DNA from: Legionella saoudiensis
GTDB lineage: Bacteria > Pseudomonadota > Gammaproteobacteria > Legionellales > Legionellaceae
Assembly (NCBI RefSeq): GCF_001465875.1
Contig: NZ_LN901321.1
Location: 156,689 to 220,688, forward strand
DNA length: 64,000 nucleotides
Direction: 5' to 3'
Shown piece by piece: positions 9,712 through 19,540 of this stretch (position 1 is the first letter of the stretch; each line of letters opens with the position of its first letter). Below the pieces are notes generated by a model, which was not told where the DNA came from, did not search any database, and was given only the letters and a program-made list of their open reading frames with translations. Position numbers and translations under genes: made by a program.

Positions 9712-12633
9712 TTAAACAATAGCCTCATTTAATACAAAACCATTTAGAATCCCCGGTGTAAACGGGTTCACCTGATTATTTGTTTTTAATAAATAACGCC
9801 CTGAATTACTATTCACTTCAAAAAGAATTTGCAGACTGGAACTGTCTTGTTCATCAATTAAGACATTAACTTTTTCCAAAAGCTTAAATAAGGCCCAATT
9901 TCCTTGCTCAGCTAATTCATAGTGATTGCCATCAATAGAATCTAATGCGAGTTTGACATTAGGTTGAGGCCAGATAAAGCGAATATGTGATTCGCTGCTT
10001 TGATTGTCCGAGATTTGGGTATTGCCAATTTCCAGAACCAGGCTTGCTATTACCGGGTCCAGGTTTATTTTTTGCAGACTAAAGTCAATACGACTCTCAT
10101 TACCGCCATTCGGGAAAAACATATTTGTAATTATATTTGCACGCATCAGTGCATCTAACGTTTCCGTGGCGATCGGTAGAACAGAATCATTAACTGCTTT
10201 TGGCTTCCACTCGGCAGTAGAGGTATCTAAAAACGGTTTAACGAATTGTTCCGTAAAGGAGTTTAATGAACCATTGGTCGCAAAAAAGTGGTTAAAATCA
10301 GCAATGGCAATTTCTTCATGTTGGTTGGCATCCAAAGGATAGCGTTTGGCAATGCGATTTTTGAATTCCTGATAAATCGTTTGTTGCCATTGTTGATTAA
10401 TGTACTGACGGCTGTCTTTAAGTAAGAGCCCCCAGGTTTCACCTGCTAATTGCTTGGCCCAGTTACTTAAAGGCTCGGGTAATTGACGTGCTTGATTAAA
10501 GAGTAAGCTGACCGGATCGGAGGCGGTATCACTCATAAAACGAGATTTAGTAATATTAAATGCCGTTTTGCCTCCATCATTAATCATGGACAGGGTTGAA
10601 ATGAAGCGATCAAGCTCTTCGATTTTTATACTTAATTCTTTAGTGCCTGATAGGCTCATTAAATTTAAATCAGTAAACTGGCTGGCAATGGCCTGGTTAA
10701 ACAAGGATGATTCATTGCTTAAATCAGCCTTAGTTTCTTGTTGCAGCAAACCTACCAAAGTGGTGACAGTATGGGACTGCTCCAAGCGTTTAGCGACCTG
10801 ACGTCCTTCCTGATAATTCTGATAATGTGCTGGTTGCGAGCGGCGCATAAAGGTTTGCCACCAAGTTACATAATCATAGCAATATGCTTGGGTGAGCATA
10901 TTAGGCAAGTCCGATATATCCTGACGCGCCAATACCCAATTTTCTTTTTGCAGATTTTGGCTCATTTCGGAAATTTTCTTTATTATCTCGTTAAATCCTG
11001 CGCGAGTGTAATAAACAGGTAATTCATCAGTAGCCAAAATAAACCCATCGGCGACAATTTTTTGTCGAGTTTTAGGAAAAGACTCTTTAGCAATAGAGTA
11101 ATAAAGGTAGCTGCTTGGTAAGGCATTTAAATAATTACGTGCATCACTAACCACTTGCGATTTAATTAGCATATCTTTAGGCGGTTTGCTTAATGATTGT
11201 TTGAGCAAGGCGATTTGTTTTTGTAATTCAACTGCAGGTAGATTGCGCCATTGAGTAGTAAACCAATCTTGCACCTGCGCTGCAGAGAAGTGTTCTGGTT
11301 GTCCTAACATCAGATACACTTTAAGCGCATTGTAACGAGCAATAGGCGTATTGCCTGGACTATTAATTACGGTTTCCAATTCGGCAGTGATTGCGGGTAA
11401 AAATTCCCCTTGTAAGCGATGCTGTGCATTATTGTGTAAATTCGATTTTAACTGATGTACCGTAGGCAATGATAAAGAGTTACTGGAAACATGTGCTAAT
11501 TTTTTGGCCGCATTGGATAAGTGATATAATGCCTGCTTGCTCTTATCCTTTTGGCTAATTAAGGCATCATAAGCAAGCAGCTCTTTACTGGCGGCGTCCA
11601 ATAAATGCACGGCTTTATAATGATGATAACTCAAAATACATAAAGTAATTCCGGCAATACCGGCGGTAAGTGCCACCAAAGGTTTTTGGGAAAACTTTCT
11701 TGCCTGGGGAATTTGACTGCATTGTTCTTGGATCGACTTTAAGGCTCCCTCAACAAAATATGCTCTAAAATTAGTTGCTTGAGGGAAGGTGTCTTGCACC
11801 ACTAAGGCATATTCGTGCTGAATTTTCTTATTTAAACGGTCAATACTGACCCCACTTTGCTCGGCACTAGTAAAATAAATCGAGTGCAGTTGGAATAACT
11901 TGGGTGAAATTCCTTGCAGTAGGGAATGAATTGGCGGGCGTAAACTAGCCATTTGAATCGGAAACTCACGAATTAAGCTTCGTCTCATTGTAGAGCGGGC
12001 AGGATGCATTTTGGGAATTACTTGTTGCCCCAATGTTTCCAGCAAATGATTGAATTGAGAGGTAAAGGTTTCTATTTTTTTGTGTACTTCGTTTACACAA
12101 TCTAATGAAAAACCTAGAGGTTTGAGTAATTCGGAGGCATGATTTGATTGATAAAATTCAGTAAAACCGGCCAAAGTGTCCATTTTAGTGAAAATCAGCG
12201 CTAACTCCACCGGATAACCAAGGTTAATCCCCCAGCGCTCTAGTAATTGTAAATGTGCTTTTCTTTTCTCGCCAAACTGGTTACGGTCGCTAATGAGCAA
12301 ATCTTCAACATCAATACATAGCACTACCCCAGTAATTTTAAGATAACTGCTGCATCGATTGAGTTGTTTTAAAGTATTTTGCAACAAAGTTTTGCTGTTG
12401 GTAAACCAACCTTCGCCTAGTTCTACAATAATACCGCGTGGATTAAAATAAACTTTGGCGTGTTCTTCACTAAAGACAGGCATTTCCTCCATATTACTTT
12501 GTTTCAATAAAGAGGTTTTACCTTGAGCATGTTTTCCCGTAATCACGAGAAATGATAATTGGTTGCTTTGTGGTTTTAATCGAGTGAGTGTTTTTTTAAT
12601 TGCATCACATAATGCATGTAAAGAATTGTCCAT
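9712..12633 (-). CDS. icmF: Dot/Icm type IVB secretion protein IcmF
   Basis: Inner-membrane component of the Dot/Icm secretion system, related to TssM of type VI secretion; with DotU it helps stabilise the core complex and place it at the cell pole. At 973 residues it has the length expected of Legionella IcmF. Residues 33-40 give a Walker A motif (GKHAQGKT) in the N-terminal GTPase-like domain, with downstream VVLCIDVEDLL and ALIFTKMDTLAG segments of that domain. A transmembrane segment lies near residue 320 (LTAGIAGITLCILS), followed by a long helical periplasmic part. Its ATG overlaps the dotU stop codon by one base (TAATG), so the two are translationally coupled. No other dot/icm genes are in this window. 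Confidence 0.95.
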   Translation of the reverse strand: MDNSLHALCDAIKKTLTRLKPQSNQLSFLVITGKHAQGKTSLLKQSNMEEMPVFSEEHAKVYFNPRGIIVELGEGWFTNSKTLLQNTLKQLNRCSSYLKITGVVLCIDVEDLLISDRNQFGEKRKAHLQLLERWGINLGYPVELALIFTKMDTLAGFTEFYQSNHASELLKPLGFSLDCVNEVHKKIETFTSQFNHLLETLGQQVIPKMHPARSTMRRSLIREFPIQMASLRPPIHSLLQGISPKLFQLHSIYFTSAEQSGVSIDRLNKKIQHEYALVVQDTFPQATNFRAYFVEGALKSIQEQCSQIPQARKFSQKPLVALTAGIAGITLCILSYHHYKAVHLLDAASKELLAYDALISQKDKSKQALYHLSNAAKKLAHVSSNSLSLPTVHQLKSNLHNNAQHRLQGEFLPAITAELETVINSPGNTPIARYNALKVYLMLGQPEHFSAAQVQDWFTTQWRNLPAVELQKQIALLKQSLSKPPKDMLIKSQVVSDARNYLNALPSSYLYYSIAKESFPKTRQKIVADGFILATDELPVYYTRAGFNEIIKKISEMSQNLQKENWVLARQDISDLPNMLTQAYCYDYVTWWQTFMRRSQPAHYQNYQEGRQVAKRLEQSHTVTTLVGLLQQETKADLSNESSLFNQAIASQFTDLNLMSLSGTKELSIKIEELDRFISTLSMINDGGKTAFNITKSRFMSDTASDPVSLLFNQARQLPEPLSNWAKQLAGETWGLLLKDSRQYINQQWQQTIYQEFKNRIAKRYPLDANQHEEIAIADFNHFFATNGSLNSFTEQFVKPFLDTSTAEWKPKAVNDSVLPIATETLDALMRANIITNMFFPNGGNESRIDFSLQKINLDPVIASLVLEIGNTQISDNQSSESHIRFIWPQPNVKLALDSIDGNHYELAEQGNWALFKLLEKVNVLIDEQDSSSLQILFEVNSNSGRYLLKTNNQVNPFTPGILNGFVLNEAIV

Positions 12634-13424
12634 TATTTATCCAGCAATGCAAGTTGGGTGTGTCCAAATAAGACGGCCTTAGCTTTATTTTCTAATAAAA
12701 TATGACTGGTAAAAAAAGCAAGTGAGACAATTGCTGCCGCAATGGCTACCGTTAATATGGCTGTTTTATAATTTTTTTTCACGATTTTCGGCATGGGGTT
12801 TTCATTAAATAAACGTTGGGGTTTGTGAAAACGATGCTGTTGCGTGATTTGATATAGATCTTCAATATAATTATCTAAAACTTGTCGTCCATCAGCTTTA
12901 AGATGGTAGCGGCCTTCAAAGCCAAGAATAAGTAAATAATATACCAACTCAATCAGATCAAGATATTGATTAGGGCGCTCTTTAATATAATCAACGATTT
13001 CAAAAAAACGGTCTTGGGGCTGAGCATTATCATTAGTTAACGGAGTAAACGCTTTGAATTCAGCAGTGATATTATAAACGCGCATGTAGCTTTTACCCAG
13101 CATTTCATCGATTGTTGCGGATACCAGGTAATGGGCAATGCCAATTAATGCCTCCGGGTATTTCGATGCATGGAGCTTACTGTGAAAAGCTAATAGCTCA
13201 TGCTCAATATTATCCCTGATGTGCTCAACTGGAGGCAAAGCAGCACTTAAACACAGGCGCTCCAACAGTGATAATAAAGGGCCAGATGCGGCAACCAAAG
13301 TGTTGGTAGAAAAAGGGGCAATGAATAATTTAGAGCGATAATAGCCTTGCGGGGCAGGTAAAGGGCCCGAATTAGTGATGGGATTACTGACAAGTGAGGT
13401 GCTGTAAAGCTCAGCTGCCATCAT
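12633..13424 (-). CDS. dotU: Dot/Icm type IVB secretion protein DotU (IcmH)
   Basis: Partner of IcmF, homologous to TssL of type VI secretion; a C-tail-anchored inner-membrane protein. The 263-residue product has the DotU-family helical cytoplasmic domain (HYLVSATIDEMLGKS, LELVYYLLILGFEGRY) and one C-terminal transmembrane helix (about 222-245, ILTVAIAAAIVSLAFF). The FEGRYH and GRQVLDNY segments are characteristic of the family. AGGAG lies 4 nt before the first ATG and 7 nt before a second ATG. First gene of a two-gene operon with icmF. The 211 bp upstream should hold its promoter. Confidence 0.95.
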   Translation of the reverse strand: MMAAELYSTSLVSNPITNSGPLPAPQGYYRSKLFIAPFSTNTLVAASGPLLSLLERLCLSAALPPVEHIRDNIEHELLAFHSKLHASKYPEALIGIAHYLVSATIDEMLGKSYMRVYNITAEFKAFTPLTNDNAQPQDRFFEIVDYIKERPNQYLDLIELVYYLLILGFEGRYHLKADGRQVLDNYIEDLYQITQQHRFHKPQRLFNENPMPKIVKKNYKTAILTVAIAAAIVSLAFFTSHILLENKAKAVLFGHTQLALLDK

Positions 13425-13635
13425 GTAGCTCCTAAACGGTTTTTTGCGCTGTCATCCATTTGATGTGCAAAAACTCTAAATTCAAAAGAAGAAGATAATA
13501 CGTTATGTAATGCACTGAGTTCAAGTGGGAGTTAGAGCGGAATTTCTCATTTAACGTTTCTCTGCCATCTGCCGGTTACTTATGATTAAATCAATGAAGC
13601 TTCCGGCTCCTATGTTAATGAAATTATATTAGAAG

Positions 13636-15192
13636 CTACATTGTCCGCACACACCGGACTGCCACTCCATTACTCTTATTAATAAATCCTTGCCCCCCAG
13701 CAGGGAAACTTTCAACTCTGGAACTTGTAATATCTAGCTCAGTTGAAGTCCAATAAAATGATACAGTGGAGAGGTTTCCTATATTATTATCAAATAAATT
13801 TGAATGTATATTCTGGAGTAAAGGTGCCGCCTGCGACCCGCAGCCAGAGCCTAGCGATAAAGCATCATATCCAAACTCACAAATAGCTGGTAAATACCAG
13901 TTGCTTGCCTCAGGCGTTATTTTATCCAGGCAGCTCTGAGCAGCAGGAAAGTCTCCTGGTGGATTGGCGAGTAGGGCAGTGTTGGTTTGGCCATCGGAAA
14001 TATCGGTTGCACCCGTGACACTGTCTGCTAAAGACCACTGTAAAGGAGTGGTTTCATCGGCAATTGCTGCTAGCTTGCCCCCAACACTTGAAGTATTCGG
14101 CGTAGTATCATCAAAAGCAAAAACATATCCATCCTGATAAATACAGCCATAATTTAAAATAACAACGTTGCTGGTTACGGGGAGAGCATTATCTGCCTGA
14201 GCAGTAATTACACTGGGAATAGGTGAGGTTCCTGTGCTTGAACAAGGATTTGCCCCATCTGAACTTGCTGTTGCCCCTGGGGTTATGGTGATGGTGCAAC
14301 TGTCCCCAGCGAGTAAAGGTGCGTTACAGTTCGTGGTATTAGATGCAGTACCGGCCGGCCATGACGGGATTGAGACATTAAAATTAACTGCAGGCGAGCT
14401 CCCAGTGTTTGAAATGGTGATTATTCGTGCAACTCCTGAATTTGGCGTTCCTGTCACCCCATACTCAGTAAGTCCTGTGACACTCAAGGCCAAATCGCTG
14501 ACACTGGTTGATAACGTAGTGGTATTGGTCACACAGTTCACCTGAACATTCGTCACGTTAGCGGTACCCATAGTTCCGCTACCATTAGTTACGGTACATA
14601 CTTGGTTAGCAGGTTGAGAATAGATAGTGACTGAATAAGGTGAGTCCTGGAGAACTGGAGTGGGGAAAGTAAATGGTCCATTCGTATTGAGTGTTATTAA
14701 TTCAGTACCGTTATTTTGCAATACTAATGTGCCTTGAAGCCCTGATACACTTCCGCCTACCGTATGGGGCATAGAGCATAAAAAAGCATTAAGATTAAAA
14801 AATAAAGAGGAGGTATTGCTTCCTTTCACTAAAACATTGGCTATATAAAACGCAATATTGGCATTTGTTGCGAAGGAGATGTTACATTGAGCATTTGGGG
14901 CTAAAACAGCAGGACAGCCATTATTTTGCACCACATAATGAATAAAATTCGAATTTGTAGAGCTGACTTGAATATTTCTTGCTGGAATAAGCGAATTATT
15001 TTTAATGGTGATGGAGCCTGGGGTCGCCATGCACCCTTCTAGAGTAATATTGGTTACGCAGCTCAAATTTAAATTATTACACAGGGCATTGGATTGATTT
15101 TTGACAATACTTAAAACAGCGTTTGGTGATTGCGTAGTACTGAATGTATTAGATGCAAAGATAAGAGTAACCAAAAATAAATAATATCTCAT
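13636..15192 (-). CDS. Exported protein with C-terminal Lcl (DUF1566) domain
   Basis: A 518-residue secreted or surface protein. The frame extends upstream to 15222, but the ATG at 15192 is preferred: GGGAG lies 4 nt before it and the product starts directly with a signal peptide (MRYYLFLVTLIFASNTFS). The middle contains cysteine-containing Ig-like domains, including the stretch ALSVTGLTEYGVTGTPNSG. The C-terminal 160 residues resemble the Lcl domain (DGYVFAFDDTTPNTSSVGGK, NWYLPAICEFGY, YWTSTE, VRCVR). A paralogue sharing the second half lies at 24247-25635. Lcl domains occur in Legionella adhesins; a surface role is inference. Confidence 0.85.
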   Translation of the reverse strand: MRYYLFLVTLIFASNTFSTTQSPNAVLSIVKNQSNALCNNLNLSCVTNITLEGCMATPGSITIKNNSLIPARNIQVSSTNSNFIHYVVQNNGCPAVLAPNAQCNISFATNANIAFYIANVLVKGSNTSSLFFNLNAFLCSMPHTVGGSVSGLQGTLVLQNNGTELITLNTNGPFTFPTPVLQDSPYSVTIYSQPANQVCTVTNGSGTMGTANVTNVQVNCVTNTTTLSTSVSDLALSVTGLTEYGVTGTPNSGVARIITISNTGSSPAVNFNVSIPSWPAGTASNTTNCNAPLLAGDSCTITITPGATASSDGANPCSSTGTSPIPSVITAQADNALPVTSNVVILNYGCIYQDGYVFAFDDTTPNTSSVGGKLAAIADETTPLQWSLADSVTGATDISDGQTNTALLANPPGDFPAAQSCLDKITPEASNWYLPAICEFGYDALSLGSGCGSQAAPLLQNIHSNLFDNNIGNLSTVSFYWTSTELDITSSRVESFPAGGQGFINKSNGVAVRCVRTM

Positions 15193-15614
15193 AAATCTCC
15201 CTATCATAAAAAACAAATCCAAGGTTGTTTTTTTACTAAATTAAGGGTTGCATTATAAAGTATTTTATTTCGCAAGCATATCAACTCGATGGAAAGCTCA
15301 ACAGGGCATTTTGAATTACATTCACCATGTTCCATCGGATTAGGGTTATGTGCTAACAAGGATAAAGAAGTTGCCTAACTTTCCTTAAATAGAACTTAAT
15401 CTTTTGTTTCTTGGGATACCTTGTTATAAATCACGAGATTATTTCCAAGCACCTCTAACTTGCATCAACCCATAATAATAAGGTACCATTCGCCTTTGCC
15501 GTATATAGAACTATTTTAGTACTATATTTATAGTAATGAAGAACAATAATTATGCGCCGGCTTTGTCTTTAATTAAGACTTATTTAGTACTAGATTATTT
15601 GGCTTTGGAGTGTT
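15193..15614. other. Divergent intergenic region before the SUF regulator
   Basis: This 422-bp AT-rich gap separates the minus-strand Lcl gene from the plus-strand SUF operon. It must hold both promoters. The right end carries two TTAGTACTA copies described separately. No ORF with a good ribosome site and no RNA gene was recognised in it. Confidence 0.6.
15516..15592 (+). promoter_or_regulatory. Twin TTAGTACTA sites, candidate SUF-regulator operator
   Basis: TTAGTACTA occurs at 15516-15524 and again at 15584-15592, 68 bp apart, each followed by an AT-rich -10-like stretch (TATATTTAT and GATTATTT). The core TAGTACTA is self-complementary. The second copy ends 22 bp before the start codon of the Rrf2 regulator, well placed for autoregulation of the operon. 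The assignment as an operator is inference. Confidence 0.5.
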
Positions 15615-16076
15615 ATGCTGCGCATCAGCAAATTGGCCGATTATGGAACAGTTGTGATGGTGTACCTTGCCAGGCACCCACAGGATTTATGTAATGCCCG
15701 TGACATTGCGTTACATACCCATTTGACTGTCCCAACGGTAAGTAAAATTTTAAAACGTTTAACCAGTGCAGGATTGCTCACCTCAGTGCGAGGGGTAACC
15801 GGAGGATATCGGTTACGTAGGCCTGCTACTGAAATTTCCGTTTCGCAAATTATTTTTGCGCTGGAAGATCATCGTGGTTTCACCGAATGCAGTTTGCAAC
15901 CTAATGACTGCTCGTTACAAGGAGTTTGTACTATTCAGGGCAATTGGCGACTTATTAGCCAGGCGATAGAGACCGCGTTGGATAGTGTGAGTTTGGATAC
16001 CTTGGCAAAACCAACTCTACAGGTACGTGATATAGAGCGTATCCGACAATTAGCAAGTGGAGTCAATCGTGGCTAA
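15615..16076 (+). CDS. Rrf2-family SUF operon regulator
   Basis: A 153-residue Rrf2-family transcription factor, the IscR relative that usually heads proteobacterial suf operons. The N-terminal winged helix is visible ([19 protein letters not shown]; recognition helix [17 protein letters not shown]; wing [11 protein letters not shown]). Three cysteines, C92, C99 and C105, are placed as in IscR (spacing 6 and 5 rather than 5 and 5) and probably hold an Fe-S cluster. Product likely senses cluster status and controls this operon through the TTAGTACTA sites just upstream. GGAG precedes the ATG. It overlaps the sufB start by 8 nt. Confidence 0.93.
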   Translation: MLRISKLADYGTVVMVYLARHPQDLCNARDIALHTHLTVPTVSKILKRLTSAGLLTSVRGVTGGYRLRRPATEISVSQIIFALEDHRGFTECSLQPNDCSLQGVCTIQGNWRLISQAIETALDSVSLDTLAKPTLQVRDIERIRQLASGVNRG

Positions 16077-17517
16077 AAGCAGTGAGCAACTTAATTCTCT
16101 GCTCGATAGAGAATATCAACATGGTTTTATAACCGACATTGAAGTAGAAACTTTTGAACCTGGACTGAATGAAGACGTGATTCGTCGTTTATCAGCTATT
16201 AAAGGAGAGCCTGAGTTTTTACTGGAATGGCGTTTGCAAGCATTCAGGCATTGGCTAACCATGCCGCATCCTGAATGGTCGAGTGTGTATTATCCCCCAA
16301 TAGATTATCAGGCTATTTCGTATTATTCTGCGCCTAAAAGCAAAAAAGACGCGCCTAAAAGTCTGGATGAAGTTGATCCTGAGTTATTACGAACCTATGA
16401 AAAACTAGGGATCCCTTTAAAAGAACAAGAGCTCTTGGCTGGTGTTGCCGTTGATGCAGTGTTTGATAGCGTTTCCGTAGCGACGACCTTTAAAGCCAAA
16501 TTGGCAGAAAAAGGGGTTATCTTTTGTCCTTTCTCAGAAGCAGTACATAAATATCCAGATTTACTGATGAAGTATTTAGGTTCAGTAGTATCTTATCGGG
16601 ATAACTTCTATGCGGCATTGAATTCAGCGGTATTTAGCGATGGCTCATTTGTATACATTCCTAAAGGCGTGCGTTGTCCTATGGAATTATCTACTTATTT
16701 CCGTATCAATGCAGCCTCTACTGGTCAGTTTGAGCGCACATTGATCATCGCCGACGATGACAGCTACGTTTCCTATCTGGAAGGCTGTACGGCGCCGATG
16801 CGTGATGAAAATCAATTACATGCGGCTGTAGTGGAGTTAGTGGCTTTAGATGGTGCGCAAATTAAATACTCTACCGTACAAAACTGGTATCCAGGTGATA
16901 AAGAGGGTAAAGGGGGCATTTATAATTTTGTAACCAAACGTGGTGCGTGCCGCGGTAAGCGTTCCAAGATTTCTTGGACTCAGATTGAAACAGGTTCCGC
17001 CATTACCTGGAAGTACCCTAGCGTTATCTTGCAAGGCGATGACTCGGTAGGTGAGTTCTATTCGGTGGCCCTAACCAATAATTTCCAACAAGCCGATACA
17101 GGTACGAAGATGATCCATATCGGTAAAAACACGCGCTCTACGATCATTTCTAAAGGGATCAGTGCCGGACGTGCCCATAACGCGTACCGCGGCTTAGTAC
17201 GCATTGCACCAACGGCAACGAATGCACGTAACTACACGCAATGTGATTCCATGTTAATGGGCTCGGAGTGTTCAGCACATACGTTCCCATACATTGAGGT
17301 GAAAAACCCTACCGCACAAGTAGAACATGAAGCAACGACTTCCAAAATCAGTGAAGAACAATTGTTTTATTGCCAGCAACGAGGCATTGATACTGAAGAT
17401 GCAGTTTCTATGATTGTGAACGGTTTTTGTAAGCAAGTATTGAAAGAATTACCCATGGAATTTGCTGTAGAAGCCACTAAATTGCTGGGTTTAAGTTTAG
17501 AAGGGGCAGTAGGCTAA
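16069..17517 (+). CDS. sufB: Fe-S cluster assembly scaffold SufB
   Basis: Core scaffold of the SufBC2D complex, on which sulfur and iron are assembled into Fe-S clusters in the cytosol. The frame extends to a GTG at 16057, but the GTG at 16069 is preferred since GGAG (16059-16062) lies 6 nt ahead; this gives 482 residues, normal for SufB. The family core is evident: [52 protein letters not shown], and the C-terminal helix [20 protein letters not shown]. Second gene of the operon, followed by sufC after one base. Confidence 0.97.
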   Translation: MAKSSEQLNSLLDREYQHGFITDIEVETFEPGLNEDVIRRLSAIKGEPEFLLEWRLQAFRHWLTMPHPEWSSVYYPPIDYQAISYYSAPKSKKDAPKSLDEVDPELLRTYEKLGIPLKEQELLAGVAVDAVFDSVSVATTFKAKLAEKGVIFCPFSEAVHKYPDLLMKYLGSVVSYRDNFYAALNSAVFSDGSFVYIPKGVRCPMELSTYFRINAASTGQFERTLIIADDDSYVSYLEGCTAPMRDENQLHAAVVELVALDGAQIKYSTVQNWYPGDKEGKGGIYNFVTKRGACRGKRSKISWTQIETGSAITWKYPSVILQGDDSVGEFYSVALTNNFQQADTGTKMIHIGKNTRSTIISKGISAGRAHNAYRGLVRIAPTATNARNYTQCDSMLMGSECSAHTFPYIEVKNPTAQVEHEATTSKISEEQLFYCQQRGIDTEDAVSMIVNGFCKQVLKELPMEFAVEATKLLGLSLEGAVG

Positions 17518-17518
17518 T

Positions 17519-18265
17519 ATGTTAAAAATTAATGAATTAAATGTTGAAGTGAACGAGCAGTCGATTTTAAAAGGCATTAACCTCAATGTTAATCCCGGCG
17601 AAGTTCACGCCATTATGGGCCCTAATGGTTCAGGAAAAAGTACCTTATCTAAAGTTTTAGCAGGGCATCCTTCGTATCAGGTAACCAGTGGCGAAATGAT
17701 TTATTTAGGTAATGATTTGGCGCCTTTGTCTCCTGAGGAACGTGCACGCGCAGGCATTTTTCTATCGTTCCAATATCCAGTAGAAATTCCTGGGGTAACC
17801 AACATTAATTTTCTTAAGGCTTCGGTTAATGCAGTCCGTAAAGGTCAGGGTAAAAATCCTTTAGACGCAATTGAATTTTTAAGCTTCATTCGTGAAAAAT
17901 GTGAATTATTGGATATGGATGAAAGCTTTTTATACCGCAGCATCAATGAAGGCTTCTCAGGTGGCGAGAAAAAACGCAATGAAATCCTGCAGATGGCGGC
18001 GTTAGAGCCCAAATTAGCTATTCTTGATGAAACGGATTCAGGTTTGGATATTGATGCATTACGCATTATTTCTCATGGGGTAAACGCCATGCGTTCACCA
18101 GAGCGTTCCATTGTTTTAGTGACGCATTATCAACGCTTACTGGATTACATTGAGCCTGATTTTATTCACGTATTGGTGAATGGGCGAATTATTATGTCAG
18201 GTGATAAAACCCTAGCGCTCGAACTAGAGAAAAAAGGGTATAGCTGGCTTGAGGAAACGGTGTAG
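17519..18265 (+). CDS. sufC: Fe-S assembly ATPase SufC
   Basis: ABC-type ATPase that drives conformational change of the SufB-SufD scaffold. The 248 residues contain the Walker A motif [10 protein letters not shown], a Q-loop ([12 protein letters not shown]), the variant ABC signature [10 protein letters not shown], Walker [13 protein letters not shown] and the switch histidine in [16 protein letters not shown] and EKKRNEI are SufC hallmarks that separate it from transport ATPases. Lies between sufB and sufD with no room for a separate promoter. Confidence 0.97.
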   Translation: MLKINELNVEVNEQSILKGINLNVNPGEVHAIMGPNGSGKSTLSKVLAGHPSYQVTSGEMIYLGNDLAPLSPEERARAGIFLSFQYPVEIPGVTNINFLKASVNAVRKGQGKNPLDAIEFLSFIREKCELLDMDESFLYRSINEGFSGGEKKRNEILQMAALEPKLAILDETDSGLDIDALRIISHGVNAMRSPERSIVLVTHYQRLLDYIEPDFIHVLVNGRIIMSGDKTLALELEKKGYSWLEETV

Positions 18266-18267
18266 TG

Positions 18268-19536
18268 ATGAATGAGATTCTGGATTTTTATCAGCAACAG
18301 GCCGCAGTCAGTTTATCAACGACTCCTTGGCTTGCGCAGTTGCAAACAAAAGCATTAACGAATCTAAACCGCCGAGGTTTTCCTACTCGTCATGACGAAG
18401 AGTGGAAGTACACCAATGTTGATGCTTTATTAAAACAGTCTTTTACGCCCTATAATCGTGATGCAGTTGCGGCTAGCCCGCAAGTTTCCGATTTACCCGT
18501 AGCGCAGCAAGTACTTATCCACAATGGGTTAATTTCTGGAATAGAGCAAGTTACGCAAGCAATGCCTGCGGGTGTTTTGATTTTGCCTTTGGCAAGCGCA
18601 TTAACCAGCCATGCGGAGTTGGTACAAGCGCATTTGGGTCATAGTTTAAATGAAGAACATGGTTTTCATTTCTTAAATACTGCCATGATTCATTGTGGGG
18701 TGTTTATTTATATCCCCAAAGGCGTTTGTGTGGACGAGCCGATTGCTTTAACCCATGTTCAAGACCAGGCTAACCAGGCAGTGCATTTACGACATTTGAT
18801 TATTGTCGAAGCAGACAGCCAAGCATCGATTATTGAAGACTATCAAGGCCTGGAGGGCACTAGTTATTTAACTAACGTGGTTACGGAAGTTTTTCTAAGT
18901 GCCAATGCTAAGCTTACGCATTATAAGCTTCAACGCGAAAGTAAAATGGCGTATCACTTAGGCCATGTTTCAGTGAAGCAAGGAGCAGGTAGCGATTTTG
19001 CCAACCATTCATTAAGTTTAGGTGGTAAGTGTGTACGCTCTGATTTAAGTCTGTATTTGCAAGAAGAAAAAGCGCACTGCTTAATGAATGGGATTTATGC
19101 GCCAGCCGAAGGCCAACATGTGGATCACCACACAACGGTACATCATTTGGTACCAAACTGTACTAGTGATCAAGATTACAAAGGGATTTTAACTGGCCGC
19201 GCACGCGCGGTATTTAACGGCAAGGTGATTGTGGCGAAAGATGCACAGCATACCAATGCCAAACAACAAAATAAAAACTTATTACTTACGGCTAATGCGG
19301 AAGTAGATACCAAGCCGCAGTTAGAGATTTTTGCCGATGATGTACAGTGTTCACATGGTGCAACAGTTGGGCAATTGGATGAAGAGGCACTGTTCTATTT
19401 AGCAACGCGTGGAATAGGCCGTGTGGAAGCATCTCATTATCTAATACATGCTTTTGCTCAAGATAATTTGCGGCTCATCCCGCAGGCTAAATTGGCGGAA
19501 GTTATGGGCCATTTATTAATACAACAACTGGGGTAA
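18268..19536 (+). CDS. sufD: Fe-S assembly protein SufD
   Basis: SufB paralogue completing the SufBC2D scaffold; needed for iron entry. Start is either GTG 18265, overlapping the sufC stop, or ATG 18268; the ATG is chosen, giving 422 residues. The N-terminal helical part has the DEEWKYTN motif, followed by the right-handed beta helix (GVFIYIPKGVCVDEPIAL, ANHSLSLGGKCVRSDL) and the C-terminal ALFYLATRGIGRVEASHYLI helix with the conserved histidine region HTNAKQQNKNLLL. Fourth gene of the operon. Confidence 0.97.
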   Translation: MNEILDFYQQQAAVSLSTTPWLAQLQTKALTNLNRRGFPTRHDEEWKYTNVDALLKQSFTPYNRDAVAASPQVSDLPVAQQVLIHNGLISGIEQVTQAMPAGVLILPLASALTSHAELVQAHLGHSLNEEHGFHFLNTAMIHCGVFIYIPKGVCVDEPIALTHVQDQANQAVHLRHLIIVEADSQASIIEDYQGLEGTSYLTNVVTEVFLSANAKLTHYKLQRESKMAYHLGHVSVKQGAGSDFANHSLSLGGKCVRSDLSLYLQEEKAHCLMNGIYAPAEGQHVDHHTTVHHLVPNCTSDQDYKGILTGRARAVFNGKVIVAKDAQHTNAKQQNKNLLLTANAEVDTKPQLEIFADDVQCSHGATVGQLDEEALFYLATRGIGRVEASHYLIHAFAQDNLRLIPQAKLAEVMGHLLIQQLG

Positions 19537-19540
19537 GCAC

